Below are positions 10,463 through 18,896 of a stretch of DNA of 64,000 nucleotides, piece by piece. The notes beneath the pieces were generated by a model. That model saw only the letters and a list, made by a program, of their open reading frames with translations, made no database searches and was not told the origin of the DNA. How positions within the stretch are numbered: the stretch's first letter is position 1; every line of letters starts with the position of its first letter. The translations under genes were made by a program, and so were the position numbers. The stretch is from Acinetobacter schindleri CIP 107287 (lineage in GTDB: Bacteria; Pseudomonadota; Gammaproteobacteria; Pseudomonadales; Moraxellaceae): assembly GCF_000368625.1 (NCBI RefSeq), contig NZ_KB849575.1, positions 675,202-739,201 on the forward strand, given 5' to 3'.

Positions 10463-10485
10463 GTCAATTTTCTTATTATCATTAA

Positions 10486-10520
10486 AAGAGGCTTATACTG
10501 GAACGTAGCATAAGCCTCTT
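10486..10520 (-). terminator. Terminator of azlCD
   Basis: Perfect 11-bp stem AAGAGGCTTAT/ATAAGCCTCTT. Read on the minus strand it is followed by TTTT, just after azlD. Confidence 0.8.
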
Positions 10521-10539
10521 ATATTCATTGATTTAATCT

Positions 10540-10887
10540 TTAAAAATGAATCGGCAGGTAAGTATAAATCAGGCCATAGGTGAGGGCTGCCGTCAGGGTG
10601 GCCATCACAATGCGTTTAAACTTGAAATACAGCACTGTTAATACAATAAAACCGACCAGCATCGCCAAACTTTTATCGGGAGTTTCCAGCAAAGGCGGTA
10701 GTGTCGCCACGACCAACATTGAGCTAATTGCAGAAATTCCAATTGCACCTAAGGCAATTTTCAACCATAGCGCACCACGCTTTTGTGAACCTTGCTGCGA
10801 TTTCTGAATCACAAAAAAAGGTCCGAAACGGGAAGCGAAATTGGCAATCCCGACCAGAATACCAACCAGAATAATTTCTAAATTCAT
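10540..10887 (-). CDS. azlD: AzlD-type small subunit of branched-chain amino-acid exporter
   Basis: This is a 115-residue, very hydrophobic protein with about four membrane segments. Length and the motif region NFASRFGPFF match AzlD (YgaH-like). AzlD pairs with AzlC to export branched-chain amino acids across the inner membrane. Its start overlaps the azlC stop by four bases, implying translational coupling. It is the last gene before a strong terminator. Confidence 0.88.
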   Translation of the reverse strand: MNLEIILVGILVGIANFASRFGPFFVIQKSQQGSQKRGALWLKIALGAIGISAISSMLVVATLPPLLETPDKSLAMLVGFIVLTVLYFKFKRIVMATLTAALTYGLIYTYLPIHF

Positions 10888-11636
10888 AGTTCTTCTCCCA
10901 TATGCTCAGGATCGGGACGTTTGAGTACATAGTGCTTGAACAGGCCTGCCAGAATACCGGAACTGATGCCGATAAAGATTGCAGCAGACAGGTCGATCAT
11001 GTAGCAGGCTATGGCTGATACGAAAATCGTCACAGCGACAACAAAAGTATGTTTCTTTTCAAAGGCTGCCAGCAGGAAGCTTAGGAATAGCGCAGGTAAC
11101 AGGAAGTCTAAGGCGGCCTGTAAAAATTGCGGTAAATTGCTGACCTGATCTGCAAATAAGCCACCGAGAAAAGAACCTGTTGCCCAAGACAACCAGCTGA
11201 ATAAACTCAGCCCCAACATCCAGGATTCAGACCATTCCTGACGCCGTTGCGACAGTTTGATCATGCCAGAGGCAAATACCTCATCGGTGAGTCCCCAAGC
11301 CCAGACTGCGGTTTTTTTCAAATTGAGCCGATCCTGGATCAAATTCTGTAGCGCAGGGCCATAAAGTAGATGACGGATATCCAGAGCAATTACGGTTAGT
11401 GCAGTCATCCAGATGGAAGTGCCACTCCCTAAGAGTGCAACAACCAGGAATTGACTGGCACCTGCATACATGGAGCAGGACAGGAATAATGCTTCCCATG
11501 CGGTAAAGCCAAACTGGGTCGCAGAAACCCCAAAGGCAAAAGAAACGGGCAAATAGGTAAAAATAATCGCCTGGCTGTCTTTGGCACCTTGCCAAAAACT
11601 GGCAGGTTTTACAGCGTGTTGATTCAGTTCGGACAC
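10884..11636 (-). CDS. azlC: AzlC-type branched-chain amino-acid exporter permease
   Basis: This is the large subunit of the AzlCD (YgaZH) exporter, with multiple membrane helices and the family blocks SFAFGVSATQFGFTAWEA and SMYAGASQFL. I take the GTG at 11636 (VSELNQHAV, 250 residues) because AAGG sits about eight bases before it and the result has the family length. An in-frame ATG at 11708 would add 24 residues not typical of the family. It is coupled to azlD downstream. Substrate range (Leu/Ile/Val or others) is inferred from the family only. Confidence 0.88.
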   Translation of the reverse strand: MSELNQHAVKPASFWQGAKDSQAIIFTYLPVSFAFGVSATQFGFTAWEALFLSCSMYAGASQFLVVALLGSGTSIWMTALTVIALDIRHLLYGPALQNLIQDRLNLKKTAVWAWGLTDEVFASGMIKLSQRRQEWSESWMLGLSLFSWLSWATGSFLGGLFADQVSNLPQFLQAALDFLLPALFLSFLLAAFEKKHTFVVAVTIFVSAIACYMIDLSAAIFIGISSGILAGLFKHYVLKRPDPEHMGEEL

Positions 11637-11741
11637 AGCACACCTTGGAGGGAGAGTTGAACAAGGGGTCAAATGGTAATTGAGTATTGTACGTGAATTT
11701 AATAGCATAGTGCCGAATTGTTTAAGATGGCGAGCCTGATA

Positions 11742-12227
11742 ATGTTCATGTTCAAGACACGTTATATTCTGAGTGTTGCTTTAGTCAGCACAGCATTGTT
11801 GTTACAGGCATGCGGAAATGAGGGTTCAGGCAATCAAGCACCGGAAATTAAGCCAGCCCCGAAACTGAGCAATGATGCGACCACTTATGCCCATGAAGCT
11901 TGGACATTTATGAATGAAGTAGATCCGCTGGTCTACAACAAGCAGATTGATCAGATTGAAAAACGCGTTCGTCAGCCTGCGCGCAAGTTGAGCACGGATT
12001 GGCGCATTAATGTGAAAATGACTGATTCCGTGACTGAAGGAAAATATGCATTATGTCGTAAGGCTTTAACCAGTCTGGAAATCTGGGCACGTACCACACT
12101 TGAAGATGGGAATAGTCTGGCACAGAAGCAAGCCGATTATGAACGTGACAAAAAACAGTGTGAAAGTGCAATTGCTCATCCACAACTGGGCAATACTGAT
12201 CCGAAACAGGTGGGTGTCGCAAGCTGA
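11742..12227 (+). CDS. Small lipoprotein of unknown function
   Basis: Choosing ATG 11742 gives 161 residues; ATG 11748 is equally possible and earlier TTG/ATG codons would overextend the leader. A type II signal peptide ends in the lipobox LLLQAC (Cys24), so the mature protein should be lipidated and membrane-attached. The remainder is mostly helical and charged with two more Cys (KYALCRKAL and DKKQCESA), possibly a disulfide. The tail NTDPKQVGVAS looks disordered. I recognise no family. It is transcribed divergently from azlC and ends at its own terminator. Confidence 0.75.
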   Translation: MFMFKTRYILSVALVSTALLLQACGNEGSGNQAPEIKPAPKLSNDATTYAHEAWTFMNEVDPLVYNKQIDQIEKRVRQPARKLSTDWRINVKMTDSVTEGKYALCRKALTSLEIWARTTLEDGNSLAQKQADYERDKKQCESAIAHPQLGNTDPKQVGVAS

Positions 12228-12246
12228 TCGATATTTTATTCGTATC

Positions 12247-12279
12247 AAAAAGGCTGAGTCATATGCCCAGCCTTTTTGA
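12247..12279. terminator. Intrinsic terminator after lipoprotein gene
   Basis: AAAAAGGCTG/CAGCCTTTTT stem with flanking A- and T-runs. It also suits the convergent Crp/Fnr-type gene. Confidence 0.85.
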
Positions 12280-12295
12280 TTTTCTTGGTTCGGAA

Positions 12296-12991
12296 TCAGT
12301 GGAGCGGGACGCCAGTCAATTGATGTAGTCGTTGCACATCCAGAATTTCAATCTGTTTAAAGGCAATTTTCAGGATATTCATTTTTTCCAGCTGTTGCAG
12401 TTCCTGATTAATAGTCTGGCGGGAACACATCAGCATTTGTGACAATTGTTCCTGCGACAATTGAATGGTACGGTTTTTAATGACCAGGTGATTGCCATAG
12501 CCTTGTAAAATAAACAGTAAACGCTGCGCTAGGCGTTGTTGCATGGTTTGGGTCTGAATAGAAAATAATTCCAGAAACACATAACGTAATTTCTGGCTCA
12601 TGAGCTGGGAGATGTGAAACCAGAATGCAGGGTGTTCAGCCACCAGCTTATAAATAAATTGCGCGGGAATATGCAAGAGCAGGGATTTCTTGCAGGCGAT
12701 GGCGTGATGAGAACGCGGCTGCTCATCCACTAATGAGATTTCACCAAACCAGACAATGGGTTCTACAATTGCAGAAACTGCCTCTTTACCCTCAATATTG
12801 ATAGACCCTAAACCAATTGCACCTTCTAACACAGCATAAATTCCATCAAACACATCACCTGAATAAAATACGGTCTGGTCTTTATCGACGGATAAGGTAA
12901 CTGCATGTTTCAGCAGGACGTTCTGGAAATGAGAAGGTAATTTTGAGAACCAGGAATTTTTTTCTAATTCAACAAGATGTTTTTCTTCCAC
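12296..12991 (-). CDS. Crp/Fnr-family transcriptional regulator
   Basis: The N-terminal cyclic-nucleotide-binding-like beta-roll (TVFYSGDVFDGIYAVLEGAIGLG; WFGEISLVDEQPRSHHAIA) is followed by a dimerisation helix and a C-terminal winged HTH (LSQEQLSQMLMCSRQTINQEL). The beta-roll lacks an N-terminal Cys cluster, so it is not an FNR-type oxygen sensor; the cAMP pocket residues look only partly conserved, so the ligand is unknown. No ATG exists at the start. I choose GTG 12991 (231 residues), with GGAG 11 bases upstream. A TTG at 13036 would add 15 residues, but it overlaps a possible promoter (TTGACT at about 13060). Divergent to the DUF962 gene. Confidence 0.85.
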   Translation of the reverse strand: MEEKHLVELEKNSWFSKLPSHFQNVLLKHAVTLSVDKDQTVFYSGDVFDGIYAVLEGAIGLGSINIEGKEAVSAIVEPIVWFGEISLVDEQPRSHHAIACKKSLLLHIPAQFIYKLVAEHPAFWFHISQLMSQKLRYVFLELFSIQTQTMQQRLAQRLLFILQGYGNHLVIKNRTIQLSQEQLSQMLMCSRQTINQELQQLEKMNILKIAFKQIEILDVQRLHQLTGVPLH

Positions 12992-13093
12992 TCGCTTTAT
13001 TGCTCCAAGTTTTATGAGTTGTCGTCCAGCTGACAACTTATCTTTTATTGTTGCGCTATAGTCAAATTCTATGGCCAGTCAAGGAAGAATAAT

Positions 13094-13639
13094 ATGACCA
13101 GAGTAGAACGACTATTAAGCCAGTATGCAGCTTATCATTTAGACCGTAAGAATGTCATGACACATTTTATTGGGGTCCCATTAATTGTTTTTTCTATTAT
13201 TTGTCTTACTACACGTGTATCACTGATGATGTCCGGCTTTGAGGTGACTCTCGCCTTGGGACTTCTCATTGTTTCAATTCTTTATTATTTAACTATTGAT
13301 GTATTTTTTGCATTGATCATGGCCTTCATTTTTATGTTTGTTTATCCTTATGCCTATAATGTGGCACAGTGGGATACTGGAACCTGGCTGAGTACCAGCG
13401 TTGGAATTTTTGCCATTGGATGGGCATTCCAGTTTGTAGGTCATTTCTACGAAAAGAAAAAACCGGCATTTATGGATGATCTGATTGGCCTGGCGATCGG
13501 ACCTTTATTTGTTCTTGCGGAATTAATTTTCCTGTTCGGCTTTCGCAAGGAACTAGAAGCAAAAATGTTACTTGAAGCACGTAAGCAACGCTTGCTAATG
13601 GAACAAGACACCCCATATGCGGAAATAGCAGCTGATTAA
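13094..13639 (+). CDS. DUF962/Mpo1-like membrane protein
   Basis: The 181-residue protein has four or more membrane helices and the family features LLSQYAAYHLDRKNVMTHFIG (N-terminus, split by me into the two known His blocks YHLDRKN and THFIG) and VGHFYEKKKPAF near residue 120. The family includes yeast Mpo1, an iron-dependent dioxygenase acting on 2-hydroxy fatty acids in the membrane. Conserved His residues here fit a metal site, but activity in bacteria is inferred. AAGGA precedes the ATG by eight bases. A terminator follows directly. Confidence 0.85.
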   Translation: MTRVERLLSQYAAYHLDRKNVMTHFIGVPLIVFSIICLTTRVSLMMSGFEVTLALGLLIVSILYYLTIDVFFALIMAFIFMFVYPYAYNVAQWDTGTWLSTSVGIFAIGWAFQFVGHFYEKKKPAFMDDLIGLAIGPLFVLAELIFLFGFRKELEAKMLLEARKQRLLMEQDTPYAEIAAD

Positions 13640-13656
13640 TCCTTTTTAAAATACAT

Positions 13657-13687
13657 AAAAAATGCCCCGAATTATCGGGGCATTTTT
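13657..13687. terminator. Bidirectional terminator between DUF962 gene and ychF
   Basis: AATGCCCCGA/TCGGGGCATT perfect stem with flanking A- and T-runs. Confidence 0.92.
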
Positions 13688-13696
13688 ATCTTCAAC

Positions 13697-14788
13697 TTAT
13701 ACGTTGAAGCGGAAGTGCAGAACATCGCCGTCCTGAACGATATAAGTTTTACCTTCCAGACGCCATTTACCTGCTTCTTTGGCGCCAGCTTCGCCGTTGT
13801 ACTGTACAAAGTCATCGTAAGCAATACATTCAGCACGGATAAAGCCTTTTTCGAAGTCAGTGTGGATTACACCCGCAGCTTGAGGAGCAGTCGCACCCAC
13901 TTTTACTGTCCAGGCACGAACTTCCTGTACGCCAGCAGTAAAGTAAGTTTGTAGACCAAGCAATGAATAACCTGCACGAATCACCACGTTCAGACCTGGT
14001 TCTTCCATGCCCATAGCTTCCAGGAATTCAGCACGGTCTTCATCTTCAAGTAATGAAATTTCTGCTTCGATCTGGTTACAAAGTGGAACCACGATTGCAT
14101 TTTCAGCAGCAGCCAGTTCACGTACAGTATCTAAATGCGGGTTATTTTCAAAACCGTCTTCAGCCACGTTGGCGATATACATGGTTGGTTTAAGTGTTAA
14201 CAGACCAAAACCACGTACCAGTTTACGTTCGTCATCATCTAAGGTTGCAGCACGAGCAGGTTTGCCTTCATCTAAAAGAGGCAGAATCTTATCTAGAACT
14301 GCTTTAGTCGCGATCGCTTCTTTATCGCCACCTTTTGCAGATTTCGCTAAACGAGTCACAGCTTTAGTCACAGTTTCCAGGTCAGCCAATGCAAGCTCGG
14401 TATTAATGGTTGCGATGTCATCAAGCGGATCGATTTTACCGTTCACATGAATCACGTTTTCATCTTCGAAACAACGCACCACGTGAGCAATCGCATCTGT
14501 TTCACGGATGTTTGCCAGGAACTGGTTACCCAGACCTTCACCTTTAGATGCACCAGCGACAAGGCCCGCGATGTCCACGAATTCCATAGTTGTCGGGATC
14601 ACGCGTTGTGGTTTTACGATTTCAGCAAGTTTGTCCAGGCGTGGATCTGGTACAGGCACGATACCGGTGTTTGGTTCAATGGTACAGAATGGGAAGTTTT
14701 CCGCAGCAATTGCAGCTTTGGTTAATGCATTGAAAAGCGTAGATTTACCAACGTTAGGCAGGCCTACAATACCACAATTAAAACCCAT
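13697..14788 (-). CDS. ychF: Ribosome-binding ATPase YchF
   Basis: The 363-residue Obg-family P-loop protein binds ribosomes and prefers ATP over GTP. The start [20 protein letters not shown] at 14788 gives exactly the E. coli length; a start four codons upstream is in frame but unnecessary. G1 [10 protein letters not shown]3 [16 protein letters not shown], a Q-/N-type G4 region (TMYIANV) and a C-terminal TGS domain ([30 protein letters not shown]) are all present. Standalone gene with an AT-rich leader. Confidence 0.98.
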   Translation of the reverse strand: MGFNCGIVGLPNVGKSTLFNALTKAAIAAENFPFCTIEPNTGIVPVPDPRLDKLAEIVKPQRVIPTTMEFVDIAGLVAGASKGEGLGNQFLANIRETDAIAHVVRCFEDENVIHVNGKIDPLDDIATINTELALADLETVTKAVTRLAKSAKGGDKEAIATKAVLDKILPLLDEGKPARAATLDDDERKLVRGFGLLTLKPTMYIANVAEDGFENNPHLDTVRELAAAENAIVVPLCNQIEAEISLLEDEDRAEFLEAMGMEEPGLNVVIRAGYSLLGLQTYFTAGVQEVRAWTVKVGATAPQAAGVIHTDFEKGFIRAECIAYDDFVQYNGEAGAKEAGKWRLEGKTYIVQDGDVLHFRFNV

Positions 14789-14838
14789 GAAATAACTCAC
14801 AAAGCGTTATATAAAAATTGCTAGTGATTTTACATGAA

Positions 14839-14864
14839 AGCCATGACAAAGTCAGGTCATGGCT
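14839..14864 (-). terminator. Probable terminator of the metQNI operon
   Basis: AGCCATGAC/GTCATGGCT perfect 9-bp stem downstream of metI. The following T-tract on the minus strand is short (TTTC), so strength is uncertain. Confidence 0.5.
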
Positions 14865-14900
14865 GAGGGCTTTGTTGAAAACTTATGAAAAGAGAGGTTT

Positions 14901-15560
14901 TTAAATTTTGCGTTTGTCGAGCTGATTGGACAGGGTGTCACCAGTGGCCTGAACCAGCATCACCAGAATAACCAGTACTACAATCACGGCCAGCATGATC
15001 TGCATATCAAAACGCTGATAACCATAACGATATGCAATATCACCTAAACCACCGGCACCAATCGCACCAGCAATGGCTGATGAGTTGATCATGGTCACCA
15101 AGGTCACGGTAAAGCCAGCCACAATTCCTGGTAAAGCTTCAGGCAATAACACATGCCAGATGATCTGCTTACGGTTACAGCCAATGGCTTGTGCAGCTTC
15201 GATCAGTCCCTGATCCACTTCACGTAAACTGACTTCAGCAATCCGCGCAAAGAAAGGGGTAGCTGCCAAGGTTAAAGGCACAACTGCGGCCCAGACCCCA
15301 TAACTGGTGCCGACAATCCAGCGGGTAATTGGAATCAGCGCGACCATCAGAATCAGGAAAGGCACAGAACGGGTGATATTTACAATCCAGCCTAAAGCTT
15401 GATTAATTGGTTTGGATGGATAAATGCCATGCTCCGAGGTACTGACCAAAACCACTGCCATTGGTAACCCAATCAGAAAAGCAACGATGGCAGAAACGCC
15501 TACCATGATTAAGGTATCGGTAGTTCCCGTTAGTAATAAATCAATGAGTTGGTCGTGCAT
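14901..15560 (-). CDS. metI: D/L-methionine ABC transporter permease MetI
   Basis: The 219-residue permease begins MHDQLIDLLL from ATG 15560, which has GAGGTG seven bases upstream; a TTG two codons earlier is less likely. It has five membrane helices and the binding-protein-dependent permease loop EAAQAIGCNRKQIIWHVLLPEALPGI (about 130-155; EAA motif). Its start lies inside the end of metN, a 20-base overlap typical of this operon. Together with MetN and MetQ it imports methionine or, in this context, possibly other small organosulfur compounds. Confidence 0.95.
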   Translation of the reverse strand: MHDQLIDLLLTGTTDTLIMVGVSAIVAFLIGLPMAVVLVSTSEHGIYPSKPINQALGWIVNITRSVPFLILMVALIPITRWIVGTSYGVWAAVVPLTLAATPFFARIAEVSLREVDQGLIEAAQAIGCNRKQIIWHVLLPEALPGIVAGFTVTLVTMINSSAIAGAIGAGGLGDIAYRYGYQRFDMQIMLAVIVVLVILVMLVQATGDTLSNQLDKRKI

Positions 15561-16611
15561 AGCCAATCACCTCAATTTGTGCAATATATTGTTTGAGTTT
15601 TTGCTGGAGCAAGTTGGTATCCAGATTCAAGTCAGCCACCGCGACAATCAGGCTGCCGACCAGATGATTCTGGATACTGTCGATATGGCTCTGATAGAGG
15701 TAAACCGGATGATCAAACTGCTCAAAAATCACCTTTAAATCTGGTGAATACTGAACACTGGAGGTATAGCGCAGTTTGACAATACTATGCGTGGTCTCCG
15801 CGGTTACTTCAGGACTAATGGCAAATGGGAGTTCCAGTTGTTCCAGATTCAGCAGTTCCTGAGTAATCTGCTGCTGAGGATTGGAAAATACTGACCAGAC
15901 TTCACCCGCTTCGACAATTTCACCTTTATCGATCACTACCACCTGATCGCAGATTTCACGGATCACCTGCATTTCATGCGTAATCAGCACAATGGTAATA
16001 CCAAGTTTCTGGTTGATTTCTTTCAGTAAAGACAGCACCACTGAGGTACTTTCTGGATCTAGTGCAGAAGTGGCTTCATCACAGAGTAAAATTTCCGGAT
16101 GATGTACCAACGCGCGGGCAATGCCGACACGCTGTTTTTGTCCACCAGAGAGCTGCGAAGGATAATTCTGCGCTTTTTTGCTTAAGCCCACCAGTTGCAG
16201 TACTTCATTGACACGTGCATTGATATCTGACTTTTTATAGTTTGAAACTTTGAGCGGCAGAGCGACATTTTCCCAGACGGTTTTGGCAGACATCAAATTA
16301 AAATGCTGGAAGATCATGCCAATGCGCTGGCGCAGTTGAATGAGTTCAGCGTGTGAGAGTCCAGCTAGATCCTGTTGATGGATATGGATATGACCTTCAC
16401 TGATCTGTTCCAGACCATTCAAGGTACGTAGCAGCGAGGATTTTCCCGCGCCACTTTTACCGATAATTCCGAAAATTTTGCTTTCAGGAATATCCAGGTT
16501 AATGTTTTTCAATGCATGAACTGATTTGCCTTGAACTTTATAATATTTATTCAGGTTGCGGATTTTGATATGTGGGACGGAAAACGCCACCTGAGAACCA
16601 AAACTCACCAT
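15541..16611 (-). CDS. metN: Methionine ABC transporter ATP-binding protein MetN
   Basis: I choose ATG 16611 (356 residues) because AAGGA lies seven bases before it; the frame extends further upstream into metQ without a better site. Walker A GKSGAGKSS, signature LSGGQKQRVGIARAL, Walker B EILLCDEATSALD and H-loop LITHEM are intact. The C-terminal about 75 residues form the NIL/ACT-like domain that senses methionine and inhibits transport in E. coli MetN. Cytoplasmic face of the inner membrane, partner of MetI. Confidence 0.96.
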   Translation of the reverse strand: MVSFGSQVAFSVPHIKIRNLNKYYKVQGKSVHALKNINLDIPESKIFGIIGKSGAGKSSLLRTLNGLEQISEGHIHIHQQDLAGLSHAELIQLRQRIGMIFQHFNLMSAKTVWENVALPLKVSNYKKSDINARVNEVLQLVGLSKKAQNYPSQLSGGQKQRVGIARALVHHPEILLCDEATSALDPESTSVVLSLLKEINQKLGITIVLITHEMQVIREICDQVVVIDKGEIVEAGEVWSVFSNPQQQITQELLNLEQLELPFAISPEVTAETTHSIVKLRYTSSVQYSPDLKVIFEQFDHPVYLYQSHIDSIQNHLVGSLIVAVADLNLDTNLLQQKLKQYIAQIEVIGYARPTH

Positions 16612-16621
16612 AGTATTTTCC

Positions 16622-17452
16622 TTATTTCCAGCCTGGGAACCAGAGCTTCGCACCAAAGTCAGCATCAAGAGCTTCCTTTACGCGAGGTGAATTCTGATAG
16701 ATGTCGACAAATCTCTTCAGCTTGTCATTCTTGTCCTGATAGTCCTCACGCACTGCAAACAGAATTGCATAACGGTTGTCCTTATTAGAATCAAATAACA
16801 GTGCTCTTTCAGGATCAGCTGTTTTTGCCAGACGTAGATAGTGTGGATAGCCGAATGCCAGATCAACGTCATCAATGGCAAGTGCAGTTTGTGGACCTTC
16901 AACTTCAACAAACTGCAGGTTTTTTGGATTGGCTGCAATATCTTTCAGGCTAGATAAGTGGTTATTTGAATCTTTGAGTGTTACCAGTTTGGCCTGTTGC
17001 AATAACAGTAGGGCACGACCCTGGTTGACTGGATCGTTTGGCACCACAACTTTCGCGCCATCATTTAGTTCATCAAAGCTTTTAATTTTCTTGGAATAAA
17101 GGCCAACATGAGTGGCTGCACCTTTAGCAAAGGCTTTGATCTTAAAGTCGGTTTCTTTCTTGGCATTATCCAAAAACGGCTGATGCTGGAAGAAATTGGC
17201 ATCAATATCGCCATGATTCAGGGTGATATTTGGCGTATTCCAGTCCGAGAACTCGACCAGTTTGACATTGACACCTTGCTGTTTGGCTTCTTCTGCTGCG
17301 ACCTGTAAAGGTTTGGCAAAAGACGGACTGATACCAATGACCAGTTCATCCGAACCAGATTTTTTTTGTTGGTTCCATACCACCAGTCCGATAATCACGG
17401 CGGCAATAATTACCCCAATAATGCTGAATTTTGTTTTAGCAGTTTGTGCCAT
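16622..17452 (-). CDS. metQ: Methionine-type substrate-binding protein MetQ (membrane-anchored, no lipobox)
   Basis: The 276-residue NLPA-family binding protein starts at ATG 17452 (MAQTAKTKFSIIG) with GAGG six bases upstream. It has KAFAKGAATHVGLYS, VVVPNDPVNQGRALLLL and FGYPHYLRLA blocks of the family. Unlike E. coli MetQ it has no Cys at all, so it cannot be a lipoprotein; a hydrophobic segment at about 13-29 may act as an uncleaved anchor. It lies 19 bases after the monooxygenase gene and 10 bases before metN. Because of the neighbours, the ligand may be an organosulfur compound other than methionine. Confidence 0.92.
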   Translation of the reverse strand: MAQTAKTKFSIIGVIIAAVIIGLVVWNQQKKSGSDELVIGISPSFAKPLQVAAEEAKQQGVNVKLVEFSDWNTPNITLNHGDIDANFFQHQPFLDNAKKETDFKIKAFAKGAATHVGLYSKKIKSFDELNDGAKVVVPNDPVNQGRALLLLQQAKLVTLKDSNNHLSSLKDIAANPKNLQFVEVEGPQTALAIDDVDLAFGYPHYLRLAKTADPERALLFDSNKDNRYAILFAVREDYQDKNDKLKRFVDIYQNSPRVKEALDADFGAKLWFPGWK

Positions 17453-17471
17453 GTTGCACCTCAAAATAAAT

Positions 17472-18896
17472 TTATGCTGATTGTTTTTGCTTTAGGTCGG
17501 TATTCGCGGTTGAGGCGGAGTTTTGACATCGAAATTGCTGCACTGGATGAACGCTGGATAAGCGATCTCCTTGCTGGAATAGCTTGTGTCTGAAACTGCC
17601 TTGTTTATATTCAGTCTTATAGCGTCCGCGCTGCTGTAATTCAGGAATAACAAAACGGATAAAATCCAGATGCGATTCTGGAGCCACCGTACGGGTCAGG
17701 TTGAAGCCATCTATCCCGGTTTCATCGACCAGCTGAATCAGTTTTTCTGCCACCGTTGCACCACTGCCCACGATCAGTGGATAACGCCCACCCAGTACAT
17801 GCTGTGCTTTCAGATCAGTTGGTGTAAGCTGTTGTTCTTTAAACTTGTTATTGACTGAAGCAATGCTGTTGGTTGGCTGGTAAGGAATTGGCTCATCATC
17901 GGCAAATGTGGACAGGTCAATTCCGACTGAACTGGAGAAATGTGCAAGACCAGCTTCAGGGCTGGCATAAAAACGATATTCTTCCAGCTTTTGCTGCGCC
18001 AGTTCATCCGTTTCTGCGGTTACCACAGTGATACCAACAAAAATCTTGATCGCTTCAGGATCACGTCCTTGTTCAGTGGCCTGACGACGGATCTGATCTA
18101 CCTGTTTCTTGATTTTGTCCGGATGATCACCACCAATAAATATGCCTTCCGCATGCTGGGTGGCAAAGGCCATACCACGTGGTGAAGCACCAGCCTGGAA
18201 CAGTACCGGAGTACGTTGAACAGAAGGAGAAACCTGAAATACGCCCTGACTGCGGTAGAACTGACCTTGATGATTAACCTGATGCACTTTGGCTGGATCG
18301 GTAAAGATCCGCTGCTGTTTGTCTTTCAGCACAGCATCATCTTCCCAAGAGCCTTCCCAGAACTTGTAGCACAGCTGCAAAAATTCTTCGGCCTGTTCAT
18401 AGCGTAGATCATGGTCTTTCAGACCATTTTCACCAATCAGGCGCTGGGCACTGTCCAGATAACCTGTCACGATATTCCAGCCGATACGACCATTAGTCAG
18501 GTGATCCAGACTGGCAAAACGGCGGGCGAACTGATATGGCGACTCATAGCTGAGATTCACCGTGACCCCAAAACCGAGATTTTTAGTGACAGCTGCCATG
18601 GCAGATACCAGTGTGCTTGGATCATGGCTGGGTAACTGAATTGATTCTTTTAAAGTCAGATCAATGCCATTTTGATAGACGTCATAGACCCCGGTGATGT
18701 CGGCAATGAACAGGCCATCAAACAGGCCTTTTTCCAGAGTTTTCGCCAGATCAGTCCAGTAGCTCAGCTCATTAAAACGATGTGATTCATCCCGCGGATG
18801 AGCCCATAAGCCATGATTGATATGACCCACGCAGTTCATATCAAAAGCGTTCAGCAGGATTTTTTTTGTTTTTGGATTAGTCGTTGTAATTGTCAT
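17472..18896 (-). CDS. FMN-dependent monooxygenase, LLM class (NtaA/SnaA/DszA group)
   Basis: The 474-residue luciferase-like flavin monooxygenase starts KKILLNAFDMNCVGHINHGLW and contains GRIGWNIVTGYLDSAQRLIG and FQAGASPRGMAFA, blocks of the nitrilotriacetate/DszA group. These use reduced FMN from a separate reductase to oxidise C-S or C-N bonds. Its ATG overlaps the stop of the upstream flavoprotein gene (TAATG), so translation is coupled. Sitting between two SfnB-type genes and metQNI, the likely role is release of sulfur (sulfite) from an organic donor; the substrate is not evident. Confidence 0.88.
   Translation of the reverse strand: MTITTTNPKTKKILLNAFDMNCVGHINHGLWAHPRDESHRFNELSYWTDLAKTLEKGLFDGLFIADITGVYDVYQNGIDLTLKESIQLPSHDPSTLVSAMAAVTKNLGFGVTVNLSYESPYQFARRFASLDHLTNGRIGWNIVTGYLDSAQRLIGENGLKDHDLRYEQAEEFLQLCYKFWEGSWEDDAVLKDKQQRIFTDPAKVHQVNHQGQFYRSQGVFQVSPSVQRTPVLFQAGASPRGMAFATQHAEGIFIGGDHPDKIKKQVDQIRRQATEQGRDPEAIKIFVGITVVTAETDELAQQKLEEYRFYASPEAGLAHFSSSVGIDLSTFADDEPIPYQPTNSIASVNNKFKEQQLTPTDLKAQHVLGGRYPLIVGSGATVAEKLIQLVDETGIDGFNLTRTVAPESHLDFIRFVIPELQQRGRYKTEYKQGSFRHKLFQQGDRLSSVHPVQQFRCQNSASTANTDLKQKQSA

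Noticed and set aside
10279..10482. 67-codon minus-strand frame in the purT-azlD gap
   Set aside because: Shifted frame over the decayed gene at 10160-10462, whose frame reads more like protein.
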